DNA of 64,000 nucleotides from UBA6115 sp050952935 (GTDB lineage: Bacteria; Bacillota; Clostridia; Christensenellales; Aristaeellaceae). A program made the translations under genes and the position numbers. The stretch is taken from the NCBI GenBank assembly GCA_050952935.1, contig JBMNLS010000001.1, positions 558,001 through 622,000 on the forward strand. The letters run 5' to 3'. This document shows positions 1-7,922 of this stretch, in pieces. The stretch's first letter is position 1, and each line of letters begins with the position of its first letter. The notes beneath the pieces are model-generated. The model did no database searches and had not been told where the DNA came from. It saw nothing but the letters and a program-made list of their open reading frames with translations.

Positions 1-1110
1 ATCAACATGGCCCAGGGCACCCACACCGTTACCGCCAACACCGCTCATGTGCCCACCGGCTACACCCTGCAAGGGGAGGGCACCCGGAAGGTGGTAGTCA
101 GCGCTGACGGCACGGCCACGCCGGCGGCGGTGACATTTACTTTCAAGGCTCCGGCCGCGGCTGACCTACCGGTGCGCTATCAGGATAAGGACGGCACGGT
201 GCTCCATGAGGAAAGCCTCAAGGTGACCCAGGGTGTGAACGTGGTGAGCGCCAATGATGCCCTGGTGCCTGAGGGTTATACCCTGGAGGGTGAACGAGAT
301 ATCATGGTGATGGTGAGCGTGGAAGGCGTTGCCAATCCTGCTTCTGTGACCTTCACCTACGCGGCCCCTGCCACCCCAACGGATACCCCGGTACCCACTG
401 AGACGCCCACAGAAGCGCCGACGGATACCCCGGTACCCACTGAGGCGCCCACGGAAGCGCCAACGGATACCCCGGTGCCTACAGAGGCGCCCACGGAAGT
501 ACCGACGGATACCCCGGTGCCTACAGAGGCGCCCACGGAAGCGCCGACGGATACCCCTGTGCCCACTGAGGCGCCCACAGAAGCGCCGACGGATACCCCG
601 GAACCCACTGAGACGCCCACAGAAGCCCCGACGGATACCCCGGCGCCTCTCAAGCCGCTGCCCAAGCATGCCACCTCCCGCCTGGTGGAGGGGGAATACG
701 CCGTCTACTCCGGCCCCGACACCGGTTACTATCGTGCCGCCAATGGGCAGGCCAGCGTGTCAGGCGGCCAGTGCCGCATCTATGGCATCACCGGTGACTG
801 GGCCCTGATCGGCTACGGCTATGGCGACAAGCTCTACCGCATTGGTTATGTGGACAGAGCCGCTGTGCCCGGCGATGTGGCGGTGGGCGGTCTCAGTTTC
901 TCCAATGTGACCATGACCATGAAGGAGGAGGACAACCTCACCGATGACCCCATCATGAGCCCTAAAGATGGCCGCATCGCGGTGCTGGCCGCGGGCACGC
1001 CCGTCACCGCCCTGGCCTATACCGGCAAGGACAACCATTGGACCTATGTGGAGCTCGCCTTAAATGGTCAGCCGGTGCGCGGCTTTGTGGCCACCAGCAA
1101 GCTCCAATAA
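1..1110 (+). CDS. Secreted MucBP-like / SH3-like repeat protein, 5' end outside the window
   Basis: The reading frame is open from base 1, so the true start lies upstream; 369 residues are visible. The first part holds the end of one and all of a second ~65-residue MucBP-like repeat (pattern: YQDKDG, NDALVP.GY, PASVTFTY). Next come six copies of a 14-residue Pro/Thr stalk unit (PTDTPVPTEAPTEA type), then a C-terminal SH3-like region. The same architecture and matching phrases (DDPIM, YRIGYV/YRIGWV, GQPxRGFV) occur in the protein at 29385-31544, so the two are paralogues. The likely role is a wall-associated or peptidoglycan-binding surface protein, the stalk acting as spacer. No anchor motif is seen at the C terminus. 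Function is inferred from architecture only. Confidence 0.8.
   Translation: MNMAQGTHTVTANTAHVPTGYTLQGEGTRKVVVSADGTATPAAVTFTFKAPAAADLPVRYQDKDGTVLHEESLKVTQGVNVVSANDALVPEGYTLEGERDIMVMVSVEGVANPASVTFTYAAPATPTDTPVPTETPTEAPTDTPVPTEAPTEAPTDTPVPTEAPTEVPTDTPVPTEAPTEAPTDTPVPTEAPTEAPTDTPEPTETPTEAPTDTPAPLKPLPKHATSRLVEGEYAVYSGPDTGYYRAANGQASVSGGQCRIYGITGDWALIGYGYGDKLYRIGYVDRAAVPGDVAVGGLSFSNVTMTMKEEDNLTDDPIMSPKDGRIAVLAAGTPVTALAYTGKDNHWTYVELALNGQPVRGFVATSKLQ
376..648 (+). repeat. 42-bp tandem repeat encoding a Pro/Thr stalk (six units plus a partial)
   Basis: Units start at 376, 418, 460, 502, 544 and 586, with a truncated seventh at 628. Each encodes 14 residues of the PTDTPVPTEAPTEA type. Units differ by a few synonymous or near-synonymous bases, as expected for a repeat that expands and contracts. 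Confidence 0.95.
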
Positions 1111-1130
1111 AAGACAAATCCATATATCTA

Positions 1131-1158
1131 AGGGCTGCCGCGAAATTACGGCAGCCCT
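1131..1158. terminator. Bidirectional hairpin between convergent genes
   Basis: AGGGCTGCCG (1131-1140) pairs perfectly with CGGCAGCCCT (1149-1158) across an 8-base loop. It lies between the surface protein on plus and nrdR on minus and can serve both. The T-tracts are weak. Confidence 0.6.
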
Positions 1159-1175
1159 ATTAAGTCATTGAATGC

Positions 1176-1643
1176 TTATTTCCTGCTTTGATTTTCCTTC
1201 AGCATCCGGTTGATCTCGTGCATGAAGGTGGGGATGTCCGTGAACTGCCGGTACACCGAGGCGAAACGGATGTAGGCCACCTCATCCAGCTCCCGCAGAG
1301 CGTCCATCACCATCTCGCCGATCTGGTTGGTGGTGATCTCCTGCTGCATGCTGTTGTAGGCGAACTGCTCGATTTTGGTGACGATTTTGTCGATGTCCTG
1401 GGCCGCCACCGGCCGCTTGTGGCAGGCGTGAATGATGCCGGATCTGATCTTGTCCGTGTCAAACAGCTCCCGGGTCTGGTCTTTTTTGATGACCAGCAGC
1501 TGGATGGTTTCCACCTTCTCATAGGTGGTGAAGCGCTTGCCGCAGGCAATGCATTCCCGCCGGCGGCGTATGCTGGTGCCGTCGTCCGTGGGTCTGGAAT
1601 CCACCACCCGGCTGTCCTCAGAGTTGCAAAACTGGCATTTCAT
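1176..1643 (-). CDS. nrdR: Transcriptional repressor NrdR
   Basis: A 155-residue protein, the normal family length. It starts MKCQFC, giving the N-terminal zinc ribbon (CQFC near residue 3 and CIACGKRF near 31), followed by the ATP-cone domain (from about QLLVIKKDQTRELFD). NrdR represses ribonucleotide reductase genes by sensing ATP/dATP and binding NrdR boxes. The reading frame stays open 35 codons further upstream, but ATG 1643 is chosen because every NrdR begins just before the first zinc-binding pair. No ribonucleotide reductase gene is in the window. It sits downstream of the btuFCD genes on the same strand with a 37-base gap, so it may be read from that transcript. Confidence 0.95.
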   Translation of the reverse strand: MKCQFCNSEDSRVVDSRPTDDGTSIRRRRECIACGKRFTTYEKVETIQLLVIKKDQTRELFDTDKIRSGIIHACHKRPVAAQDIDKIVTKIEQFAYNSMQQEITTNQIGEMVMDALRELDEVAYIRFASVYRQFTDIPTFMHEINRMLKENQSRK

Positions 1644-1680
1644 GGCGTCACATTCCTTGTCATTTTGGCTGATTATACAT

Positions 1681-2451
1681 TTAATCTGCCGTTTTGTCCA
1701 TCCAGGGCGAGGCCAATTCACGCATCCAGGCATAGACATCCATACCATAAGCGGCGTTTAAGTGGCTGGCGTTGAGGACGGTGTCCTTATCCCCCTGGGT
1801 GACGCAGCGGCCGCCTTGCATCAGGAGGACATGGCTGCCGTAGCGCCTGGCGATGGACAGATCATGCACCACGGAGATCACCGCCTTGCCGGGCTGTGCG
1901 GCCCAGGTTTCGGTGAGCTCAAACAGGATTTTCTGGTATTTCAAGTCCAGGGAATCCGCCGGTTCATCCAGCATCAGAATGGCGGGATCCTGCGCCAGCA
2001 CCTGGGCCAGGAAGGCCCGCTGGCGTTCGCCGCCGGAAAGGCTGAGGATGCTGCGGTGACGAAGCGCCGCCATGCCGGTCCAGTCAAGGGCGCGTGCCAC
2101 CGCGGCTTCTCCTGCCGGGTCGGAGCCCCCCAGCCAGCCTTTGTGATGGGCATAGCGGCCCAGGCGCACCACCTCCTCCACGGTGAAGGCGTATTGCGCC
2201 GCCTGGCGCTGGGAGAGCACCCCCACCAGCCTGGCACGCTCCCGCGGAGTGAGGGTTTTGATGTCTTGCCCCTTTAGCGAAACGGTGCCTGTAAAAGGCC
2301 TTGCGCCTGAAAGCGCCGCGATGAGGGAGGACTTGCCGGCGCCGTTGGGGCCGATCACCATCAGCCACTGTCCTTCAGACAGGCTCAGGCTCAGGCTGTT
2401 TACCGCCACATGCGCCCCATAGCGCAGGGATATGTTGCTTGCCTCAAGCAT
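1681..2451 (-). CDS. btuD: Cobalamin-type ABC importer, ATP-binding protein
   Basis: A 256-residue ATPase with Walker A (GPNGAGKSS, about residue 36), the ABC signature LSGGERQRA, Walker B (AILMLDEP) and a switch histidine (VVHD). It belongs to the FecE/BtuD/HmuV branch that powers import of cobalamin, haem or siderophores. The ATG overlaps the permease stop by one base (TGATG), so translation is probably coupled; a GTG one codon upstream is the alternative start. The cobalamin riboswitch upstream of the first gene of this set points to a corrinoid as substrate. The family cannot itself tell vitamin B12 from other metal chelates. Confidence 0.88.
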   Translation of the reverse strand: MLEASNISLRYGAHVAVNSLSLSLSEGQWLMVIGPNGAGKSSLIAALSGARPFTGTVSLKGQDIKTLTPRERARLVGVLSQRQAAQYAFTVEEVVRLGRYAHHKGWLGGSDPAGEAAVARALDWTGMAALRHRSILSLSGGERQRAFLAQVLAQDPAILMLDEPADSLDLKYQKILFELTETWAAQPGKAVISVVHDLSIARRYGSHVLLMQGGRCVTQGDKDTVLNASHLNAAYGMDVYAWMRELASPWMDKTAD

Positions 2452-3497
2452 CACGGCATCCCCTTTCTCCGGCGGTTGAAGATGATGGCCACAAAGGTGG
2501 CGGCGCCAATGAGGGAGGTGACCACCCCGATGGGCAATTCAACGGGGCTCAGGATGGTTCTGGCCAGCAGATCACACAGCATCAGGAAGCCCGCGCCCGC
2601 AAAGGCGGAAGCGGGCAGAAGGCGGCGGTGGTTGGGGCCGGTGAGGGCGCGCACCATGTGGGGGATGATCAACCCCACAAAGGCAATGGTGCCCCCGATG
2701 GACACCGCCACGCCTATCAGCGCCGACACACAGATGAGCACCTGCAGCTTGACGCTTTTCACATGGATGCCGATGTGATGGGCGTTTTCCTCACCCAGGG
2801 CAAAGGCGTTCAGCTCCCGGGACCTGAGGGAAAGGAGCCCCCCGCAAACGATCAGCGTGATGAGCAGCAAAAGCCCCTGGACATAGTCGCTGGCGGCCAG
2901 GGAGCCCATGCTCCAAAAGGTGATGGAATGCAGTTTTTCACCGGAAAAGGCGATCACCAAGGTGATGAGGCTGCTGACAAACATGGAGAAGATCACCCCC
3001 ACCAGGATGATGGTGTGGGTGGAAAAACTGCGGTCAAAGGCATAGGCCAGCGCCAAAATCATCAGCATGGAAAGAAAGGCGAAGACAATGGCCAAAACCA
3101 TCGGCCCGCCATGGGGCAGCCCCGGCAGATGGAAGCCAAAGGCCAGCGCCAGCACCGCTCCCAGGGAGGCGCCGGAGGACACGCCCAGCGTGGAGCCGTC
3201 TGCCAGGGGGTTGCGAAGCAACCCCTGCATGGCGGCCCCGCACAGCGACAGGGCGGCGCCTGATAGCGCCGCCGCCAGCACCCGGGGCGTGCGCACATGC
3301 ACCAGGATGGAAGCGGCCATGCTGTCAGCCGCCTCCCGCCCCAGGAGGGCGTCAAAAAGGGTTTGCCAGGTGGTATGAAGCGGCAGGGAAACCGAGCCTA
3401 GGCTGACGCACACCAGGGAAACGGCAAGCACCGCAAGCCCCATCATTCCCCAGGCTGCCGGGCTGAAAGCTTCTGACCGTCTGTTTTTTTGCATCAT
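2451..3497 (-). CDS. btuC: Cobalamin-type ABC importer, FecCD-family permease
   Basis: A 348-residue membrane protein with about ten hydrophobic segments. It carries family motifs such as RTPRVLAAALSGAALS and GxMQGLLRNPLADPxxLG-like text (here RNPLADGSTLGVSSGA), and a C-terminal GLIIPHMVR coupling helix region. Two copies form the channel with two BtuD subunits. It begins ATGATG just after an intrinsic terminator hairpin (3499-3532) and has no obvious ribosome-binding site, so it is probably made at a lower level than the binding protein upstream. The gene order btuF, btuC, btuD is typical. Confidence 0.9.
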   Translation of the reverse strand: MMQKNRRSEAFSPAAWGMMGLAVLAVSLVCVSLGSVSLPLHTTWQTLFDALLGREAADSMAASILVHVRTPRVLAAALSGAALSLCGAAMQGLLRNPLADGSTLGVSSGASLGAVLALAFGFHLPGLPHGGPMVLAIVFAFLSMLMILALAYAFDRSFSTHTIILVGVIFSMFVSSLITLVIAFSGEKLHSITFWSMGSLAASDYVQGLLLLITLIVCGGLLSLRSRELNAFALGEENAHHIGIHVKSVKLQVLICVSALIGVAVSIGGTIAFVGLIIPHMVRALTGPNHRRLLPASAFAGAGFLMLCDLLARTILSPVELPIGVVTSLIGAATFVAIIFNRRRKGMP

Positions 3498-3498
3498 T

Positions 3499-3532
3499 AA
3501 AAAAGTGGGAAAGCGCCCATGGGCGCTTTCCC
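3499..3532 (-). terminator. Intrinsic terminator/attenuator between btuF and btuC
   Basis: On the minus strand a perfect stem GGGAAAGCGCCC / GGGCGCTTTCCC (3507-3532, almost no loop) is followed by a run of six T (3504-3499). It lies between two genes of one importer, so it should let the binding protein be made in excess over the permease and ATPase. Confidence 0.8.
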
Positions 3533-3539
3533 GGAAGGG

Positions 3540-4454
3540 TCAAGCCGCCTTGTCGGCAGCGGCATCAAAGAGGTATTCGAACAAGAAGTTGATGGCGTCC
3601 ACCAGCCGGGGGCCGGGCACGGTAAAGAGGTCGTTATCCACGTTCACCACCTGCTTGTCCTTGACAGCGGTGATGTTTTCCCAACCCTTGCGGGCCAGCA
3701 CTTCCTCCTCAGGCTTGGGGCCTTCGCCAAAGTACATGGTGGTGGTGAAGATATAGTCCGGGTTCAGGCTGATGACTTGCTCCTCAGACACCTCCACCCA
3801 GGCGGGGCTTCCGGCAAAGATGTTGTCAAGGCCCACCATCTGGCCTATTTCGTCCATGAAGGAGCCGGAGCCGGAGGCCCACAGGCCCCACTGCAGGGGG
3901 GACACCTCGTAATAGGCGGTGCCAGATGTGCGGCCATCCACCTTTGCCACAACATCCGCGAAGGCGGCTTTCATCTCTTCGGTCAGCTTGTCCGCCTCAT
4001 CGGCTTTGCCGGTCACCTGGCCCAGCAGGGCGATGGCGGAATAGACGCCCTGAATATCCTGGGCATCGGTGATGAGGGTCAGGATGCCGGCTTTTTCAAG
4101 CGCTTCTGAATGCTCGGGGCTTTGGGCCATTTTGGTCATCACCACCACATCGGGCTTAAGGGCGATGATCTGTTCCAGGTTGGTCTCCTGGCCGGACTTG
4201 ACCGTTTCAATATCCTGCACCTCAGCCGGATATTTGCAGTATTCGCCCCGGCCCACCACCATGGGGCCGGCGCCAATGGCGTAGAGGATCTCACAATCCC
4301 CCGGCATCATCACGACCACGCGCTCTACAGGCTTGGAAAAAGTCAGTTCACGGCCCATCATATCGGTGACGGTGAGGGATTCCGCCTGGGAGATGGCGGT
4401 GAGGGACAGGAGCATCGTCAGGGTCAGCAGCAGGGACAACAGGCGTTTGGTCAT
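3540..4454 (-). CDS. btuF: Cobalamin-type ABC importer, substrate-binding lipoprotein-like protein
   Basis: A 304-residue class III periplasmic-binding-like protein (BtuF/FhuD fold). It has a signal peptide (MTKRLLSLLLTLTMLLSLTAISQA) without an obvious lipobox Cys, then ...RVVVMMPGDCEILYAIGAGPMVVGRGEYCKYP and a long backbone helix. ATG 4454 is chosen because it starts the signal peptide and has GGAGGAGGG just upstream; the frame is open for 32 codons more but those overlap the riboswitch terminator. It delivers substrate to BtuC. The leader at 4487-4730 contains a cobalamin riboswitch, which is the main reason for the corrinoid assignment. Confidence 0.88.
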   Translation of the reverse strand: MTKRLLSLLLTLTMLLSLTAISQAESLTVTDMMGRELTFSKPVERVVVMMPGDCEILYAIGAGPMVVGRGEYCKYPAEVQDIETVKSGQETNLEQIIALKPDVVVMTKMAQSPEHSEALEKAGILTLITDAQDIQGVYSAIALLGQVTGKADEADKLTEEMKAAFADVVAKVDGRTSGTAYYEVSPLQWGLWASGSGSFMDEIGQMVGLDNIFAGSPAWVEVSEEQVISLNPDYIFTTTMYFGEGPKPEEEVLARKGWENITAVKDKQVVNVDNDLFTVPGPRLVDAINFLFEYLFDAAADKAA

Positions 4455-4486
4455 TGGGTTTCCCTCCTCCAGTTGATCAAATGAAC

Positions 4487-4730
4487 AAAACCGGGCAGCT
4501 CCCCGCAGGGAACTGCCCGAAAGCACACGCGAAACCTGATCGCGCCCCACCGCAGGAGCTTGTCGCGCGCCTCGGTCTCCCGGCTTGGCTTCATCCGCAC
4601 AGACGCCTTCCCGCTTGCGCAGTGGCTGTGTGTCTGTTTGTCCGCTTCACGGTTACTGGGTTAGCCCGGAAATTTCATCCGTGTTCCCTGGCGCTTGTGA
4701 CGGCGCCAGGCGCGCCTCATGGATTCATTT
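4487..4730 (-). promoter_or_regulatory. Cobalamin (AdoCbl) riboswitch with terminator
   Basis: Reading the minus strand, the leader shows the class hallmarks in order: GGATGAAATTTCCGGGC, then GCCACTG...GGGAAGGCG, then the B12 box AGCCGGGAGACCGAG (near 4572-4586). It ends in a hairpin CGGGCAG/CTGCCCG followed by TTTT (4519-4487). The last element is the expression platform: with cobalamin bound, transcription should stop before btuF. It lies directly between a consensus promoter and btuF. Confidence 0.93.
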
Positions 4731-4739
4731 GTCAAAATG

Positions 4740-4768
4740 AGTATACCGTTGAGCCTGTGTGATGTCAA
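4740..4768 (-). promoter_or_regulatory. Promoter of the btuF-btuC-btuD transcript
   Basis: On minus, TTGACA (4768-4763), a 17-base spacer and TATACT (4745-4740). This is close to a perfect sigma-A promoter, placing the transcript start near 4733, just ahead of the riboswitch. Confidence 0.85.
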
Positions 4769-4923
4769 TCACGGCTGTTAGGTATTGCATAACCTTTTTG
4801 TGATGGGGGACGAAAAAAGACGCTTGTGTTACAATAGAAAAAACCGCCCGGATGCGGCGATGCCGGGCAAGCGGGAGGGTGAGAAACAGCCGCCATCCCG
4901 CCAAAATCAATCAGGAGGCGTTC

Positions 4924-5451
4924 ATGGAGAAAAACTGCCTGCATCTGTATACCGGCAACGGCAAGGGGAAGACTACCGCTGCCATGGGGTTGGCTTTGCG
5001 CATGCTGGGGCATGGGGAGCCGGTGCTGATCACCCAGTTTATGAAGGACGGCAACGCGTCTGAGATAAAGGCCCTGGCCACCTTCCCTCAAGCCAAAATC
5101 GTGGAAGGCGCGCAGATAAAGGGCTTCATCTGGCGCATGGGGGAGGAACAAAAGGAAAAGGCCCGCCAGGACATCAAGGCTTCCCTGGACAGGCTGGCGG
5201 AGGAGATCCGTGCCTATAAGCCCAAGCTGATTGTGCTGGATGAGCTGGCTGTGGCCCTTTCCACCGGCATGATTGACGCGGCGGACGCCTGGCAGCTGAT
5301 TGATACGGCCCTGGAATATGGCGAGACGGTGGTTACCGGGCGCTACGCCGGGAAGCGGCTGAAGGAAAAGGCGGACTATGTCAGCAGCATTGAGCCGGTG
5401 AAGCACCCCTTTAACGAGGGGCAGCCCGCCAGAAAAGGGATTGAGTTTTAG
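4924..5451 (+). CDS. cobO: Cob(I)alamin adenosyltransferase, CobO/BtuR type
   Basis: A 175-residue protein with the family P-loop YTGNGKGKTTAAMGLALRMLG at the N terminus and the LIVLDELAVALSTGMID region. CobO transfers the adenosyl group of ATP to the cobalt of cob(I)alamin or cobinamide, making the AdoCbl that the nearby riboswitch senses. ATG 4924 follows CAGGAGG at good spacing; the longer frame upstream has no family similarity. It is divergent from the btuFCD set. Together they form an uptake-and-activation unit for scavenged corrinoid; no cobalamin biosynthesis genes are seen here. Confidence 0.93.
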   Translation: MEKNCLHLYTGNGKGKTTAAMGLALRMLGHGEPVLITQFMKDGNASEIKALATFPQAKIVEGAQIKGFIWRMGEEQKEKARQDIKASLDRLAEEIRAYKPKLIVLDELAVALSTGMIDAADAWQLIDTALEYGETVVTGRYAGKRLKEKADYVSSIEPVKHPFNEGQPARKGIEF

Positions 5452-5454
5452 CGA

Positions 5455-6924
5455 TTATCTGATCAGCTTGACGGGGCCGCTCACCGCTGTGTGGGCGGCC
5501 CTCGTTGTGATGCTGGTGACATGCAGCGTATAGCTGCCCGCCGGCATGGGCAGGCCCTGCCGGCTGAGCCCGTTCCAGTACAGGGTGCTTCCCTCGGGCG
5601 TCAGGTGCAGGGGCCGGGTGGGGCTGTCGGCCAGCAGGGTGGCCACCGCTTTGCCCTCCTCATCCCGGATGACGGCGGTGAGGCTGCAGGGCCCTTCATG
5701 GCGGATGAAAAAGGCGGCCTCCTCTCCCTTATCAGGGGAAAACGCCGGGGAGGCCGTCACCGTTAGGCGAGGGTCTCCCTCCGATTGGCGCACCCCCAGG
5801 ATGGGGCATGCCTGGGGCAGGGCGCGGTCTTCCTCCACGGTGACGAGCAGAATCAGCAAATAGCCCGATATCGGCATACCCGGCTGGCTGAGGCGCAGCC
5901 GGGCTTCTTTGCGCCCGGGGGCGATCAGCCCGCCCGGTTCAGCGACGCTTTGAGGCGCGCCGAACTGCCAGGCGCCGTCCTTCTGATAAATCAGCTGATA
6001 GGCCACCCGGGCCGGCTGATTCAGGGTATAGGAGAAGTGGAAGGCTTCATCATCCGGCCCCATCATCTGACCTTCCAGGTTCAGGTCGGTGATGGCGTCC
6101 ACAGGCTGACTAAGCAGGGCCGGGTCATAGACAAACAGGGGCAGGCTGTCCCCCTCCGGGTACAGCTGGGGGCTGGAAGCGCCGTAGTACAGCCGTTGAT
6201 GACGCAAAAGCTCCGCTAACGTCACGGTGCCGTCCCGGTTGATGTCGGCCGCGAAGCCGCCCGGAGCCCCGATGCCCGCCACCAGCGCCTGGGCAAAGTG
6301 GCTGCCCCCCCGCAGGTTGCCCAGGGGGTCTGTCCAGAGGAAGCTGGGTTCCCGCGCGCCGGCGCTGGTAAGCACCTTGAAGTCCTTCCCTGTGAACAGG
6401 GAGGAAACGGCCAGGCTTTCGTCCCCCTTGTGGATGGCGGCGCCGGAAAAACAGGCGTCCAGGATCAGCACCTTGGTGCCTTTGATGTCCCTGAGCGCCT
6501 CATAAATCGTCCGGCTGTCAAGCAGGGCCTCGCGCCTGCCGTCGCTGGTGAGGAGGGCGAAATTCATCCGCCCCTCCTGGGGGGTGAGCAGACCATGGGA
6601 GCTGAAATAAACAAGCGAAATGTCCCCCTCCCGGGCCTCCCCCAGCGCCTCATTGGCCAGGGCCGCGAAAGCCGCGGGGCCCACGGCCCGGTTGGTCACA
6701 GCGCGCAGGGTTTGGTAGCCCCGGGCGTCCTCCAGCAGCGCCCGGCGCAGGGAGACCACATTGTTATAGGAGGAGGGCGTGGTATCAGGCATGGAGACAA
6801 ACCGGTCACAGGAGATGAGCAGCGCCCGCAGCGCGGGCTGATCTTCCTCCAGCGCTGAAGGCGCAAGCGTTGGCGCAATGGCCAGGCTTAAACACAGCAG
6901 TGCCGCCAGCCATCTTGCTCGCAT
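5455..6924 (-). CDS. Secreted caspase-like (peptidase C14 family) protein with EF-hand-like and FlgD-like segments
   Basis: A 489-residue protein with a signal peptide (residues 1-24). Residues ~33-245 look like a caspase/metacaspase domain: strand LRALLIS, catalytic His in VYFSSHG (His110) and catalytic Cys in LILDACFSGA (Cys158). An EF-hand-like Ca-binding loop DINRDGTVTLAE follows (227-238). The C-terminal part (about 395-489) resembles a FlgD-type Ig fold (LYWNGLSRQGLPMPAGSYTLHV). Such proteases cleave after basic residues in related families, but no substrate is predictable here. It converges on cobO with a 3-base gap and has its own promoter. Likely an exported, Ca-responsive peptidase; function is inferred. 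Confidence 0.82.
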   Translation of the reverse strand: MRARWLAALLCLSLAIAPTLAPSALEEDQPALRALLISCDRFVSMPDTTPSSYNNVVSLRRALLEDARGYQTLRAVTNRAVGPAAFAALANEALGEAREGDISLVYFSSHGLLTPQEGRMNFALLTSDGRREALLDSRTIYEALRDIKGTKVLILDACFSGAAIHKGDESLAVSSLFTGKDFKVLTSAGAREPSFLWTDPLGNLRGGSHFAQALVAGIGAPGGFAADINRDGTVTLAELLRHQRLYYGASSPQLYPEGDSLPLFVYDPALLSQPVDAITDLNLEGQMMGPDDEAFHFSYTLNQPARVAYQLIYQKDGAWQFGAPQSVAEPGGLIAPGRKEARLRLSQPGMPISGYLLILLVTVEEDRALPQACPILGVRQSEGDPRLTVTASPAFSPDKGEEAAFFIRHEGPCSLTAVIRDEEGKAVATLLADSPTRPLHLTPEGSTLYWNGLSRQGLPMPAGSYTLHVTSITTRAAHTAVSGPVKLIR

Positions 6925-6957
6925 CTATGCTTCCCCTTTCGCCTGTGTGACAAGTGC

Positions 6958-6986
6958 ATCGTATCATCCCGCAAAAAAAGCGTCAA
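6958..6986 (-). promoter_or_regulatory. Promoter of the caspase-like gene
   Basis: On minus, TTGACG (6986-6981), 17-base spacer, TACGAT (6963-6958); start of transcription near 6951, about 27 bases ahead of the ATG. Confidence 0.6.
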
Positions 6987-7003
6987 GAAAGAACCCGCTT
7001 CCC

Positions 7004-7032
7004 TTGTCCAAATCCGCCCGCTGCCTTATGAT
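7004..7032 (+). promoter_or_regulatory. Promoter of the secreted protein at 7066
   Basis: TTGTCC (7004-7009), 17-base spacer, TATGAT (7027-7032); followed by GAAGGAGGAGG and the ATG at 7066. Confidence 0.65.
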
Positions 7033-7065
7033 GATAGTAGCGGTTTAGAGAAGGAGGAGGATAAA

Positions 7066-7650
7066 ATGAAAAGGATTTTGGCGTCTCTGTTAATCATCGC
7101 CTTGTTACTGTCACTTACTGCGGCATCTTTTGCCGAAGAATACGACACCTTTACCTTTGGAAACTACTCCTACAAGGTGCCATCCGGATGGATTCAACAC
7201 GAAATCAATAATTACCAATTAAAGGTTGATGGGGAAGAAATAAGCGACACATGTGACTTAAAAAGACACTTCCCTAAAGAGGAAGGAAATGTGTCAGGCG
7301 GAACCATTGTAGCAATCACAGGTTATGTGAATAGTGACATGAGCAATCTGAAAGATGACGATGCAGTCATCAAAGATTGGGTTGCGGTAATTGTGAGAAC
7401 GGATAGAATGGCTAGAATGAAGGTGGAGAAAATTGAAGAATTGCCCATCGGAAATACAAATGCTCTGCTGTATTCGGGTTATTATGAGAATAATATGGAT
7501 AGAGATAATCTTCCATTTAGCCTAACTGTTTGGAAAAACCTTGACGTTCTTTACGCCATGTTATATGCGAATTCTGATTACAGCATTGAACAGATCATAG
7601 CGTTTACCAGAACGCTTCTTTCCCATGTTGAGTATACGCCCGTTGAGTAA
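7066..7650 (+). CDS. Secreted protein of unknown function
   Basis: A 194-residue protein that I do not recognise. It has a clear signal peptide (MKRILASLLIIALLLSLTAASFA, cleavage probably before EEYD) and then a soluble domain beginning YDTFTFGNYSYKVPSGW, a pattern seen in many small exported Firmicutes proteins that resemble lipid- or substrate-binding alpha/beta domains. The ribosome-binding site AAGGAGGAGG fits ATG 7066. The base composition is clearly more AT-rich than addA next door, as are the other orphan genes at 28079 and 32372, hinting at later acquisition. No operon partner. Confidence 0.75.
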   Translation: MKRILASLLIIALLLSLTAASFAEEYDTFTFGNYSYKVPSGWIQHEINNYQLKVDGEEISDTCDLKRHFPKEEGNVSGGTIVAITGYVNSDMSNLKDDDAVIKDWVAVIVRTDRMARMKVEKIEELPIGNTNALLYSGYYENNMDRDNLPFSLTVWKNLDVLYAMLYANSDYSIEQIIAFTRTLLSHVEYTPVE

Positions 7651-7698
7651 AACGCAATCATTATTTTAACAAAACGCCCCCACCGCTCCACACGGTGA

Positions 7699-7854
7699 GG
7701 CCGCGACCCAAAGGACACCACATCAATCAAGCTGCACGCCTATTATACGGGCTTTTGTGGCAATAACAAGGAAACCACATGCACGCTGTGACGTGTGGAG
7801 ATTGAAACGGAAGAAGAAAGCCGCCAGTATTGGACACGGCCAACTGAAGAGTAA
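7699..7854 (+). pseudogene. Possible remnant of a coding region upstream of addA
   Basis: The gap 7651-7922 has no intact gene. One frame reads like protein across an in-frame stop at 7789-7791 (fragments IKLHAYYTGFCGNNKETTC before the stop and VEIETEEESRQYW after it) and ends at TAA 7852. It is not recognisable as any family. It could be a decayed gene or chance. A ribosome-binding site AGAGGAGG for addA follows at 7910-7918. Confidence 0.25.
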
Positions 7855-7922
7855 CTGTACAAGGTTATTAATTGGTAACACCAATCAAACGGCTAAGCCA
7901 TTAATTATAAGAGGAGGATACC

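Noticed and set aside
166..674. Arg-rich and Gly/Val/Ser-rich frames opposite the Pro/Thr repeats
   Set aside because: They merely mirror the 42-bp repeat; no start context or domain.
7780..7810. A single CRISPR-repeat-like string ending in GATTGAAAC
   Set aside because: Only one copy, no second repeat or spacer, no cas genes. The bases read as codons of a decayed frame (VEIET), which explains the resemblance.
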